The notes under the pieces were generated by a model. That model made no database searches. It worked only from the letters and a program-made list of their open reading frames with translations, and was not told the DNA's origin. A stretch of 64,000 bases of DNA from Paenibacillus odorifer. GTDB lineage: Bacteria > Bacillota > Bacilli > Paenibacillales > Paenibacillaceae. The stretch is from contig NZ_CP009428.1 in NCBI RefSeq assembly GCF_000758725.1, positions 248,001 to 312,000 on the forward strand, in the 5' to 3' direction. Shown piece after piece: positions 44,906 to 53,057 of the stretch (its first letter is position 1; every line of letters begins with the position of its first letter). A program made the position numbers and the translations under genes.

Positions 44906-47900
44906 CTAGTCATTTAAGTCTCTACGCAAGGTAAAGAGATCTTTCAGAGCCTCAGTGGACAGCTCGGTAATCCAGCCTTCTGAGCTGGAGATCACATTGT
45001 CGCTGAGCTGCTGCTTATTCTCCAGCATTTCATCAATCCGTTCTTCGAGTGTACCCAGGGCGATGAACTTATGCACCTGGACATCACGAGTCTGGCCCAT
45101 GCGGTAAGCGCGGTCAGTTGCCTGATTCTCCACCGCTGGATTCCACCAGCGGTCGAAGTGGAATACGTGATTAGCTGCAGTTAAGTTAAGGCCAACACCC
45201 CCAGCTTTGAGTGAAAGGATGAATACATTCGGCTGATCAGACGGCGGTGCGTCTGGGCGTGTAGACCCATCTTCCGCAGCAGGGGCTGGTGTCTGAAACC
45301 GCTCGATCATACGGTCGCGCGCCTGTTTGGAGGTGCTTCCGTTCAAATAAAGGACAGGTTCGCTCAGCTCCTGCTGGAGAACCGCCTGAAGCATTTTTCC
45401 CATACCCACATATTGAGTAAAAATCAGGCAGCGCTCGTCTTCCGCGCGCAGCTCCTTGACCATATCCAGCAGTCTTTCGAGTTTGGAGGAACGGTTAATA
45501 AGAAAGCTGGTATCCAGCTTGTTGTCCGTATCCAGTTCAGGGATAGCCTCTTTTGTTACAAGCATCGGGTGATCGCATAGCTGCTTAAGCCCGGTCAGAG
45601 CTCCAAGAATTGCCCCTTTGCGCTCAATGCCTTCCAGCTTCTTCATCCGTTCCAAGAGTCCGTTTACGGTCTGATCGTAAAGCGCTGCTTGCTCGGCAGT
45701 CAGATGAACATAGGTTTTCATTTCGTTTTTATCAGGTAGATCGAGCTGTATATTAGGGTCTTTTTTCTTGCGGCGCAGCATGAAAGGTTTCACTAGATTT
45801 TGTAGGTCCGCTGTACGTTTCGCGTCGTGTTCCTTCTCAATAGCATTCGTGAATCGGTCATTAAAAGACTTGGCGCTGCCCAGATAACCTGGGGTTATAA
45901 AATCATAAATGGACCACAGCTCGGATAATCTGTTCTCTATAGGCGTCCCTGTTAAGGCAACCCGGTGTAGTGCTGGAAAACTACGTACAGCAGCGGATTG
46001 TTTGGTTTGGGCATTTTTAATATTTTGAGCTTCATCCAGGCAGATCGTCGCCCAAGTGAATTCCTTCAACAGCTCCTGGTCAAGCGCGGCAGTCGCATAA
46101 GAGGTGAGTACCACATCGGCTTGCGAAGCTGCGCCATAGAAGAATCCTGCGTCCAGACGGCGGCTTCCGTAATGAAGCATAACATTCAACGAAGGCGCGA
46201 AGCGTTGCAGCTCCTTCTGCCAATTGCCTAACACGGAGGTCGGGCAGATGATCAATGAAGGCCAACCTGGTGGGTCGGTCTGCCGCCGGGCTGAGCTTGC
46301 ATCCGTGTTCTCTTGGATGTGTAGCAGATAGGCGATGAGCTGTACTGTTTTGCCTAGTCCCATATCATCGGCTAGGCAGGCCCCCAGCCCAAAGCGGCGC
46401 AGAAAGGTCAGCCAAGCGAATCCTTCATGCTGATAGGTGCGCAGCTCCGCCTTAAGGCTTGCAGGTACGGGCGGCTTAGGCCATTCTGAGCGCTGGCCCA
46501 GCTGACCGATAAGGCTGTTCAAATGCTCGTTCAGCTCTACCTCCAGACGCAGACGCGCGGCATCCTCTTGCAGCTGCTCTTCCGTAGCTTCAGCGTCTGC
46601 CTCTTCACCTGCTCCTAGCAAATGGAGCTGAAGCACGTCTTGGAAGGACAAGCCTTGCGACTTGTCCATTCCCGCCATGGCTCTTTGGATCTGCGCCAGC
46701 AGAGCCGGATCGAGTGAGACCCATTTGCCCTTGAAGCGGACGAGCCGCTCCCCTCTTGCGACCAGCTCGGCAAATTCGGCTTCAGTGAGATCCGCGTCGC
46801 CGATGGAGATGCGCCAATCGAAATCGATGATCGAATCGAGACCGAACAGCGACTCACCGCCGCTGCGTTTGTCTTCGCCGGAGCTGATCTTTGCGCGCAG
46901 GCGCGGCTTTTTCCGGCTGGCGGCTTCCCACCACGCTGGCAGCAGCACTTGCCAGCCTGCTTCCAGCAGCCGCTGGCTCTCGGCCGTCAAGAACCGCCAA
47001 GCGATGGCATCGCTGAGCGGTTCGGCCAGCACATCGCCGCCCGCCGCGAAGCGCTCGGGCGGCAGACTGCCGCGGAGGCGCTCCAGCCATCCCGCGGCCC
47101 GTTCATGCACGTGAGCCGACCACGCGGCCGGCCACAAGCCGTACGGCTCGCCGTTATCGGCGAGCCTGATGGGAACAAGCGCGGATTCATCGCGCTTGTC
47201 CTGAAGGATCAGCTGCAGCCGCCAATAGGATTCATCCTCATCGGGCTCCAGCAGCTGTAGAGCGGGCCGGAAAGGCGCGGTGTCCGCCTTCCAGCCAATG
47301 GCGATAAGCCACGCGGCGGTATCCATGCCCGCTGCAAGTGCTCCGCTTCTATCGAAGAGAAGCGGGAATTCGCTGCGGAGGTCGCCAGCCGCGGCCTCCG
47401 TGCTGTAATAGCGCTGCGATACGGCGGCAGAGAACGCCGCACGTAATCCGCGGCTAAATTCGCTGCCGCCATTTAGCGCCTCAAGGGCTCCCTTAGCAGT
47501 GTCACTGTCCACTGCCACCTGCGCAAGAGCCCCTTCGTCCCAAGTCCATTGCAGCCTCCCGGCGCGGTAGGCTGAGATGTCGGGAATATACTGTTTGTGC
47601 TCCAGACATATTGCCAAAAGTGGCGCCAGTTCTGTGAGCTGGGCGGCATCGCCCTCCCAGCTCCATTCGATATGCGCAAGAAGCTTCTGCTCGGCAAAGA
47701 AGGGGATGACCTGCTCAGCAGGAAGAATCACTAGCTCCACGCCTTCGCCAGCTGGCTGCACGGTTAACTCCGTACCATAAAAAGACGCTTCATGCCAGGC
47801 GAAAAGCCGCTGCTTAAGCTGCAAGCCCGGCACGAGATCTTCGCGCTCATTCATTCCAAATATTAAAGCATCGCCATACTGGCTTAATGCAAGCCGGATG

Positions 47901-47926
47901 GTCAGCGTGCGTAAATGCATGTTCAT
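44906..47926 (-). CDS. SNF2-family helicase/ATPase (YwqA-like)
   Basis: The product has 1006 residues. The N-terminal about 480 residues form the bacterial SNF2-associated region. The two RecA-like domains follow: Walker A DDMGLGKTVQ (about 518-527), DEAQ (about 629-632), LTGTPIENRLSELWSI, and C-terminal LSLKAGGVGLNL and DRAYRMGQTRDVQVHKF. It is a nucleic-acid translocase. In Bacillus the YwqA/YwqB pair has the same composition. Its start overlaps the SWIM-protein stop by 4 bp. The part encoded by about 46600-47600 is much richer in G+C than the helicase part. Confidence 0.95.
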   Translation of the reverse strand: MNMHLRTLTIRLALSQYGDALIFGMNEREDLVPGLQLKQRLFAWHEASFYGTELTVQPAGEGVELVILPAEQVIPFFAEQKLLAHIEWSWEGDAAQLTELAPLLAICLEHKQYIPDISAYRAGRLQWTWDEGALAQVAVDSDTAKGALEALNGGSEFSRGLRAAFSAAVSQRYYSTEAAAGDLRSEFPLLFDRSGALAAGMDTAAWLIAIGWKADTAPFRPALQLLEPDEDESYWRLQLILQDKRDESALVPIRLADNGEPYGLWPAAWSAHVHERAAGWLERLRGSLPPERFAAGGDVLAEPLSDAIAWRFLTAESQRLLEAGWQVLLPAWWEAASRKKPRLRAKISSGEDKRSGGESLFGLDSIIDFDWRISIGDADLTEAEFAELVARGERLVRFKGKWVSLDPALLAQIQRAMAGMDKSQGLSFQDVLQLHLLGAGEEADAEATEEQLQEDAARLRLEVELNEHLNSLIGQLGQRSEWPKPPVPASLKAELRTYQHEGFAWLTFLRRFGLGACLADDMGLGKTVQLIAYLLHIQENTDASSARRQTDPPGWPSLIICPTSVLGNWQKELQRFAPSLNVMLHYGSRRLDAGFFYGAASQADVVLTSYATAALDQELLKEFTWATICLDEAQNIKNAQTKQSAAVRSFPALHRVALTGTPIENRLSELWSIYDFITPGYLGSAKSFNDRFTNAIEKEHDAKRTADLQNLVKPFMLRRKKKDPNIQLDLPDKNEMKTYVHLTAEQAALYDQTVNGLLERMKKLEGIERKGAILGALTGLKQLCDHPMLVTKEAIPELDTDNKLDTSFLINRSSKLERLLDMVKELRAEDERCLIFTQYVGMGKMLQAVLQQELSEPVLYLNGSTSKQARDRMIERFQTPAPAAEDGSTRPDAPPSDQPNVFILSLKAGGVGLNLTAANHVFHFDRWWNPAVENQATDRAYRMGQTRDVQVHKFIALGTLEERIDEMLENKQQLSDNVISSSEGWITELSTEALKDLFTLRRDLND

Positions 47927-49569
47927 GGTATTAGCTTTCCTTTCCGAAGCTCCTCTTGCAGCGCACGGAGCCTGCTATGCCTAATGGCGAAGGCAGTGAG
48001 GAACTCTTCCCAGCGTTCTTCTTGTTTCAGCTTTTTATACAGCTTGGATAATCGTTTCAATAATTTCACAGCCGCTTTGTAGCTATGTCTGTTCTTATCC
48101 AGCACAAATCTTTCGGCGGCCTGATGGTAAAAGGGCAGCAGAACCTCAGGCGCATTCTTTTCCACCGGTTGGAGGTCTTTGACACGAAATTCGGAGGGCT
48201 GTTTACCGATGGACAGCTGATAATCCATCCAGGTCTGCCATTTCTCATAGGTGATTAGCTTCTCTTCATAGACTTCGCCAGAGATAGGTAACATGGTGGC
48301 TAGTGTATCCCACATTTGCGGCTCAGCTTCAGGCAGGTGACGAACAGCTTCTTCCCAACTGGTTGAATAGCTATTGAGATTATAGAGTCTGCTGCTCAGC
48401 AGTGGACCGATTTGAGCAAGCCAACCCACCAAACGGGACCAGTCCCCTGCATCCAGCAGCGGAGAGGTGAAGCTTATGAGCTCATCGGGATGGAGACCCG
48501 GGCGCTCGGCCGCTTTATTCAATAAGTCCCAAGCCTTCTGGTCATCCATCAGATAGTAATACATACGGCTCTGAGCTAACAGCCACGCATGTTGTGAAAG
48601 GGAAGCACCTAATTCACCCTCTGCTTGCTGCAGCTGTTCGATTTCATTCAGGTAAAGCTTAGTTCCACCTATATTCGGATAAATCCAGTTTCTCCACAGC
48701 AGATCATAGCTAAGAGAAAAAGAGGGTTGATCCCGTGAGCGATCCCGCGACTCCGTCAACATCTCGCGCCGCAGATAAGATAAAGTATCGATGACATACG
48801 GCCATAGATCCTGCTCTTGCTCGGGAGATAGCGGGAGTGTCTTTTTTAATAGACCTGTGATTACTTCCTGTAGCTCTGAGACCGCTACCTGTGTGTAATA
48901 ACCAAGAGAAGGGGCGTAAGCGGCCTGACCGACGGATTGCGCAGAAGGCTTAGCAAGCTTTTCCAAAAGGAAAAGATGAGCATGCAGAGTGAACAGCTTC
49001 TCCGTTTCCGGAAGCATTTTCGGTTTGAATTTATTGATTGCAGACAAGGCCCGACTCACATATTCAGGATTTCGGGTGGTATGGGCTAAAGGGGAGACAC
49101 AGAATTCAAAATACTCCCGCCACTCCGTGATTTTTCCGCCAGCAATGCGGTTGGCCATCTCTTTCATTTGCTGCTGACGAGTTGCATCGGCTCCAATAGA
49201 GGCATTTGTTGCTGTGCTTGATATTTTGGGCAAAAAGGATGCAGCTTTAGCGTTGGCCAGAACCTGTACAGATCTATTCTGTTGTTCGGCATAATTCAGC
49301 AGCACAGCAGCCATATGTTTGCAATGACCTGATACTGGACAATTACAATGACAATTGGTGAAGCCGTCGAGATCAATGGTGACGCGGTAATCCTCTCTAC
49401 CTTCAACTAGAGCGTTAATCTTACGAGGCTCCGTCATGGTAAACGGCTGCACTCGATTTTGTTTATAATATTGGAACCCTCGCTTGAGGGTAAGATCATC
49501 GAAATAATAGGCGACATTTTGGATGAGCTTACTCCACTGCGTATCATCCATAGCATAGGTTGGTTGCAT
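47923..49569 (-). CDS. SWIM zinc-finger protein (YwqB-like)
   Basis: The product has 548 residues. The SWIM finger C-x-C...C-x-H is at Cys75, Cys77, Cys83 and His85 (CHCNCPVSGHCKH). The remaining about 450 residues are helical with no other motif I know. SWIM fingers bind nucleic acid or protein. Translational coupling with the SNF2 gene (ATGA) suggests the two act as a complex, probably in DNA repair or recombination. Confidence 0.92.
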   Translation of the reverse strand: MQPTYAMDDTQWSKLIQNVAYYFDDLTLKRGFQYYKQNRVQPFTMTEPRKINALVEGREDYRVTIDLDGFTNCHCNCPVSGHCKHMAAVLLNYAEQQNRSVQVLANAKAASFLPKISSTATNASIGADATRQQQMKEMANRIAGGKITEWREYFEFCVSPLAHTTRNPEYVSRALSAINKFKPKMLPETEKLFTLHAHLFLLEKLAKPSAQSVGQAAYAPSLGYYTQVAVSELQEVITGLLKKTLPLSPEQEQDLWPYVIDTLSYLRREMLTESRDRSRDQPSFSLSYDLLWRNWIYPNIGGTKLYLNEIEQLQQAEGELGASLSQHAWLLAQSRMYYYLMDDQKAWDLLNKAAERPGLHPDELISFTSPLLDAGDWSRLVGWLAQIGPLLSSRLYNLNSYSTSWEEAVRHLPEAEPQMWDTLATMLPISGEVYEEKLITYEKWQTWMDYQLSIGKQPSEFRVKDLQPVEKNAPEVLLPFYHQAAERFVLDKNRHSYKAAVKLLKRLSKLYKKLKQEERWEEFLTAFAIRHSRLRALQEELRKGKLIP

Positions 49570-49795
49570 ACAATTGGTCTCCTGTAACGAAAATGGTCTT
49601 TATTTGTCTTTCATTATATCACTTCTGCAGGCTTCATCTTTAAATCGTTAAATTTTGATAGCTCGTAAGGAAACTCCGTTTAAAAGCTGGCGTGGAGATG
49701 ATTAGAAGCTAATGGCTTGTATTGAACGGAAGGTCTGAACATATAATAATCGTACTGCAAGTTGGGTCATGATTATATAGGTGTCATTTACGAAA

Positions 49796-49823
49796 GATCA
49801 AACAAAGGTCAAAATTGGTCAAA
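49796..49823 (+). promoter_or_regulatory. Upstream CtsR-type operator (three heptamers)
   Basis: GATCAAA, GGTCAAA and GGTCAAA lie in tandem. The last two have the CtsR 3-bp spacing, the first a 4-bp spacing. It is about 80 bp upstream of the -35 box. The remainder of 49570-49795 shows no gene or clear signal. Confidence 0.7.
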
Positions 49824-49901
49824 TAAATAAAAAGAACTAATTTTCTCGTGTGAAATCAGTTAATTCGCCTGAATTTGAGCGATAATCGGCTTAAATCGGT
49901 T

Positions 49902-49930
49902 TTGTTATTCCTCAGTTAGGGGACTATAAT
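49902..49930 (+). promoter_or_regulatory. SigA promoter of hsp20
   Basis: TTGTTA (49902-49907) and TATAAT (49925-49930) with a 17-bp spacer. Confidence 0.8.
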
Positions 49931-49939
49931 AAGGTCATA

Positions 49940-49956
49940 GGTCAAATAAAGTCAAA
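49940..49956 (+). promoter_or_regulatory. CtsR operator overlapping the hsp20 start site
   Basis: GGTCAAA-TAA-AGTCAAA matches the CtsR consensus (A/GGTCAAANANA/GGTCAAA) exactly and covers the expected transcription start. Confidence 0.85.
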
Positions 49957-49978
49957 GTCAATGAGAGGAGAATGGATA

Positions 49979-50452
49979 ATGTTTGATATGGTTCCTTTTG
50001 GTAAACGTAGAGATGATGCTTTTGGTATGCTGGCTAAGTCTTTGAATGATGTTTTTAATGATGATTTTTTTGCACCGATTAAGAGTTCCACGATGTCCTT
50101 CAGAACAGATATTCATGAGAGTGAGCAGGCTTACCTGATTGAAGCTGAACTTCCTGGTTTGAAAAAAGAAGAAATCGACATTGATTATGCCAGTCCTTAT
50201 TTGACGATAAAAGCGGTACGTAAGGAAGAAAATGCCGAGGAGAACAATGAACATCAGATTTTACGCAGAGAACGCCGATATGGTGAATATGTGCGCAGAT
50301 TCTATGTTCAAGATATTGCAGAGGAAGAAATTCGCGCGTCTTTGAAAGATGGAGTGCTGAAGCTGGAAGTTCCCAAACGGCAAAAAATGCAAGGTAAACG
50401 CATCGAGATTCAAGACGGAGATTCTAATTCTACCGGTTCGCAGTCTGAATAA
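49979..50452 (+). CDS. Hsp20/alpha-crystallin small heat-shock protein
   Basis: The product has 157 residues; AGGAG 8 bases before the ATG at 49979 decides the start over an ATG at 49961. The alpha-crystallin domain covers about 38-140, with YLIEAELPGLKKEEIDIDY and the signature LKDGVLKLEVPK (about 123-134). It holds unfolding proteins for refolding. Two CtsR sites place it in the CtsR heat-shock regulon, together with the DnaJ-like and ClpB genes downstream in function. Confidence 0.95.
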   Translation: MFDMVPFGKRRDDAFGMLAKSLNDVFNDDFFAPIKSSTMSFRTDIHESEQAYLIEAELPGLKKEEIDIDYASPYLTIKAVRKEENAEENNEHQILRRERRYGEYVRRFYVQDIAEEEIRASLKDGVLKLEVPKRQKMQGKRIEIQDGDSNSTGSQSE

Positions 50453-50627
50453 GCATAAATTAAGCGGAATGGACTTCCGCTCAGCCTTTTAGAGATGGCA
50501 GCGAGCTTTTAACATAGTGTTATGAATAGAAGGCGCATTGTAGTGGAGGATTCCGGCTATGGTGCGTCTTTTCTCGGAGTGCAATGGTGGTCGGTATGAG
50601 ATTAGGGATGGAAAGGAGGAAGCGCGA

Positions 50628-51626
50628 GTGGCTAGTAAAAGCTATTATGATGCTTTGGGCGTGAGCAAAAAAGCTACTAAACAAGAAATTAAAAAGGCTT
50701 ATCAGAAGCTTGCCAAGAAGTGGCATCCCGATGTTAACAAAGCCCCTGAGGCTGAGGCGAAATTCAAAGAAGCAGCTGAAGCTTATGAAGTACTTGGTAA
50801 TGAGGATAAACGGAAACTCTATGATGAAGAGCTGCTTTATGGAGCTCAACGTGGCAGAGCTAGTGGAGGGGCGGCGAGTGGAGCCTCTTCTTGGGATTCA
50901 AGATTTGGTGGAAGTGGAAGCTGGAACGGTGGGACTTATTCAACGGGAGGTTCTGGTATTTCGGAGGAAGATTTATTCGGGATGTTTTTTGGAAATCGGG
51001 GCTCGGCGGATCGGGCTGGCTTTGATTTTTTCTCGGGAAGTGGAACGGGGCGTGCGAATGGCAATCCGTGGGGCGAGGCCCGCAGTACTATGCAGGCGCA
51101 GCTGGATATTACCTTGGAGCAGGCTTATAAGGGCGCCACTGTAAGAGTACAGGTCAGCGACAAAACGGTGGATGTGAACATTCCGCCCAGATCCCATGAG
51201 GGTACAATTATTAAAATCGCGGGAAACACTCCGGGTGGCGATGTGCTGCTGGCACTTCATATTCTTCCTCATGATATTTATGAGATTCGCGATGGTGACT
51301 TATATGGCATGGTTGAAATTGCTCCTTGGCAAGCGGTATTGGGCGGAGAAGTGAAGGTTCCATTACCGGGTGGCGGCGCCGTCAAATTGAAGATTCCAGC
51401 AGGAATTCAGAGCGGTAAAACGCTACGCATCCCCGGCAAGGGCTTAAAACGTGAGAATGGTGCGAACGGCGATATTTTATTTGGTATTGAGATTGTTATC
51501 CCTGAACCCACCAGCGAAGCGGAGAAAAATCTGTACCGAAAGCTGGCAGACTCCAGCCCTTTCGAAGCCAGAGCTAAACGTCAAAACACTGGCACCCAGC
51601 GGCAAAAGGCGAAAGTGGGTAATTAA
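50628..51626 (+). CDS. DnaJ/CbpA-like co-chaperone without zinc finger
   Basis: The start is GTG at 50628, 8 bases after AAGGAGG; the frame opens earlier at 50559 (332 residues used). The J domain spans 3-70 with HPD at 33-35. A Gly/Ser-rich linker spans about 80-150, then the two-part substrate-binding domain to about 300. The CxxCxGxG zinc repeats of full DnaJ are absent, so it is type II (CbpA-like). It would deliver substrates to DnaK. It follows hsp20 on the same strand after 175 bp, and clpB lies beyond a repeat array. Confidence 0.93.
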   Translation: MASKSYYDALGVSKKATKQEIKKAYQKLAKKWHPDVNKAPEAEAKFKEAAEAYEVLGNEDKRKLYDEELLYGAQRGRASGGAASGASSWDSRFGGSGSWNGGTYSTGGSGISEEDLFGMFFGNRGSADRAGFDFFSGSGTGRANGNPWGEARSTMQAQLDITLEQAYKGATVRVQVSDKTVDVNIPPRSHEGTIIKIAGNTPGGDVLLALHILPHDIYEIRDGDLYGMVEIAPWQAVLGGEVKVPLPGGGAVKLKIPAGIQSGKTLRIPGKGLKRENGANGDILFGIEIVIPEPTSEAEKNLYRKLADSSPFEARAKRQNTGTQRQKAKVGN

Positions 51627-51788
51627 TAGATAGGTAGAAGAGGTAGAGGTGAGGTGATTTCACCCGTTTGTGATCAACTCTGGTTGGTGAATAAGGTGAT
51701 TTGAATGCTAGTTGCAGAACAGTAACTTATTTAGCCACTAACTATAAAAGAACTTTTCGCTCAAACGGTGAAAGTCGGCACTATGGTG

Positions 51789-52994
51789 GGAAAAGAGAGT
51801 CAAAAGTGTACTAGAAAGCGCTAGATGAGGCTCGTTGGTCGAAAAGAAAGGCAAAAGTGCCTTAGAAAGTGCCGAATGGGGCTCGATGTGCGAAAAGAGA
51901 AGCAAAAGTGCCTTAGAAAGCGCTGAATTAGGCTCGTTGTTCGAAAAGAAAGTCAAAAGTGCCTTTAGAATGTGACGAATGGGGCTCGTTGGGCGAAAAG
52001 AGAGGCAAAAGTGCCTTAGAGTACGTCGAATGGGGCTCGATGTGCGAAAAGAACGGTAAAGATCCCGTAGAATGAGAGCAAACCAGCCAGTTACTCGAAA
52101 AGAACGGTAAAAATCCCGTAGAATGAGAGCAAAACTGCTAGTTACTCGAAAAGAACGGTAAAAGTCCCGTAGAACGAGCGTAAACCAGCTAGTTACTCGA
52201 AAAGAACGGTAAAAATCCCGTAGAATGAGCACAAACCAGCCAGTTACTCGAAAAGAACGGTAAAAGTCCCGTAGAATGAGCGCAAATCGGCTAGTTACTC
52301 GAAAAGAACGGTAAAAATCCCGTAGAATGAGAGCAAACCAGCCAGTTACTCGAAAAGAGCGGTATAAATCCCGTAGAATGAGCACAAAACGGTCAGTTAC
52401 TCGAAAAGAGCGGTAAAAATCCCGCAGAATGAGAGCAAACCAGCTAGTTACTCGAAAAGAGCGGCAAAAATCCCGTAGATTGAGCACAAAACGGCTAGTT
52501 ACTCGAAAAGAGCGGTAAAAATCCCGTAGATTGAGCACAAAACGGCTAGTTACTCGAAAAGAGCGGTAAAAATCCCGCAGAATGAGAGCAAATCAGCTAG
52601 TTACTCGAAAAGAGCGGTAAAAATCCCGCTGATTGAGCGTAAACCAGCCAGTTACTCGAAAAGAGCGGCAAAAATCCCCCAGATTGAGCACAAACCAGCC
52701 AGTTACTCGAAAAGAGCGGTAAAAATCTCGCAGAATGAGAGCAAACCAGCTAGTTACTCGAAAAGAACGGTATAAATCCCGTAGAACGAGCGTAAACCAG
52801 CTAGTTACTCGAAAAGAGCGGTAAAAATCCCGCTGATTGAGCGTAAACCAGCCAGTTACTCGAAAGGAACGGTAAAAGTCCCGTAGAACGAGCGTAAACC
52901 AGCTAGTTACTCGAAAAGAGCGGTAAAAATCCCGCTGATTGAGCGTAAACCAGCCAGTTACTCGAAATAAGCGGGATAAATCCCGCTAAATTAA
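51789..52994. repeat. Array of about 24 tandem 51-bp units between the DnaJ-like gene and clpB
   Basis: CGAAAAG starts units every 51 bp from 51789 to 52963, with a single 52-bp step at 51942-51994. Five A-type units (to 52044) have an AAGGC...GCCTT-type inverted core. Nineteen B-type units have a core (A/G)CGGTAAAAATCCCG(T/C). The outer core pair varies together: A with T in eight units, G with C in most others, G with T in three, and never A with C. The last unit has a nearly perfect AGCGGGAT hairpin. Because 51 is a multiple of 3, one minus-strand frame stays open as a false 17-residue repeat protein. Confidence 0.93.
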
Positions 52995-53002
52995 CCTATC
53001 CC

Positions 53003-53029
53003 CGGCCAAAAAGGCCGATTTAATATAAT
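53003..53029 (+). promoter_or_regulatory. Hairpin and -10 box before clpB
   Basis: CGGCC-AAAAA-GGCCG (53003-53017) lies just upstream of TATAAT (53024-53029). No good -35 hexamer at 16-18 bp and no CtsR heptamers are seen, so control of clpB here is unclear. Confidence 0.4.
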
Positions 53030-53057
53030 CACTCTTAAATAGAAAGGTGAGAGAGCT

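Noticed and set aside
46662-47114. 150-codon plus-strand frame opposite the SNF2 gene
   Set aside because: It is a shadow of a GC-rich coding region; composition reflects the real gene on the other strand.
51738-52538. 266-codon minus-strand frame made of 17-residue repeats
   Set aside because: It arises because the 51-bp repeat unit is a multiple of three without stops in that frame. It has no ribosome site, begins inside the array and the DNA varies in a hairpin-preserving, not protein-preserving, way.
51789-52994. CRISPR array
   Set aside because: Units are contiguous and similar over their full length with no unique spacers, and no cas genes are near.
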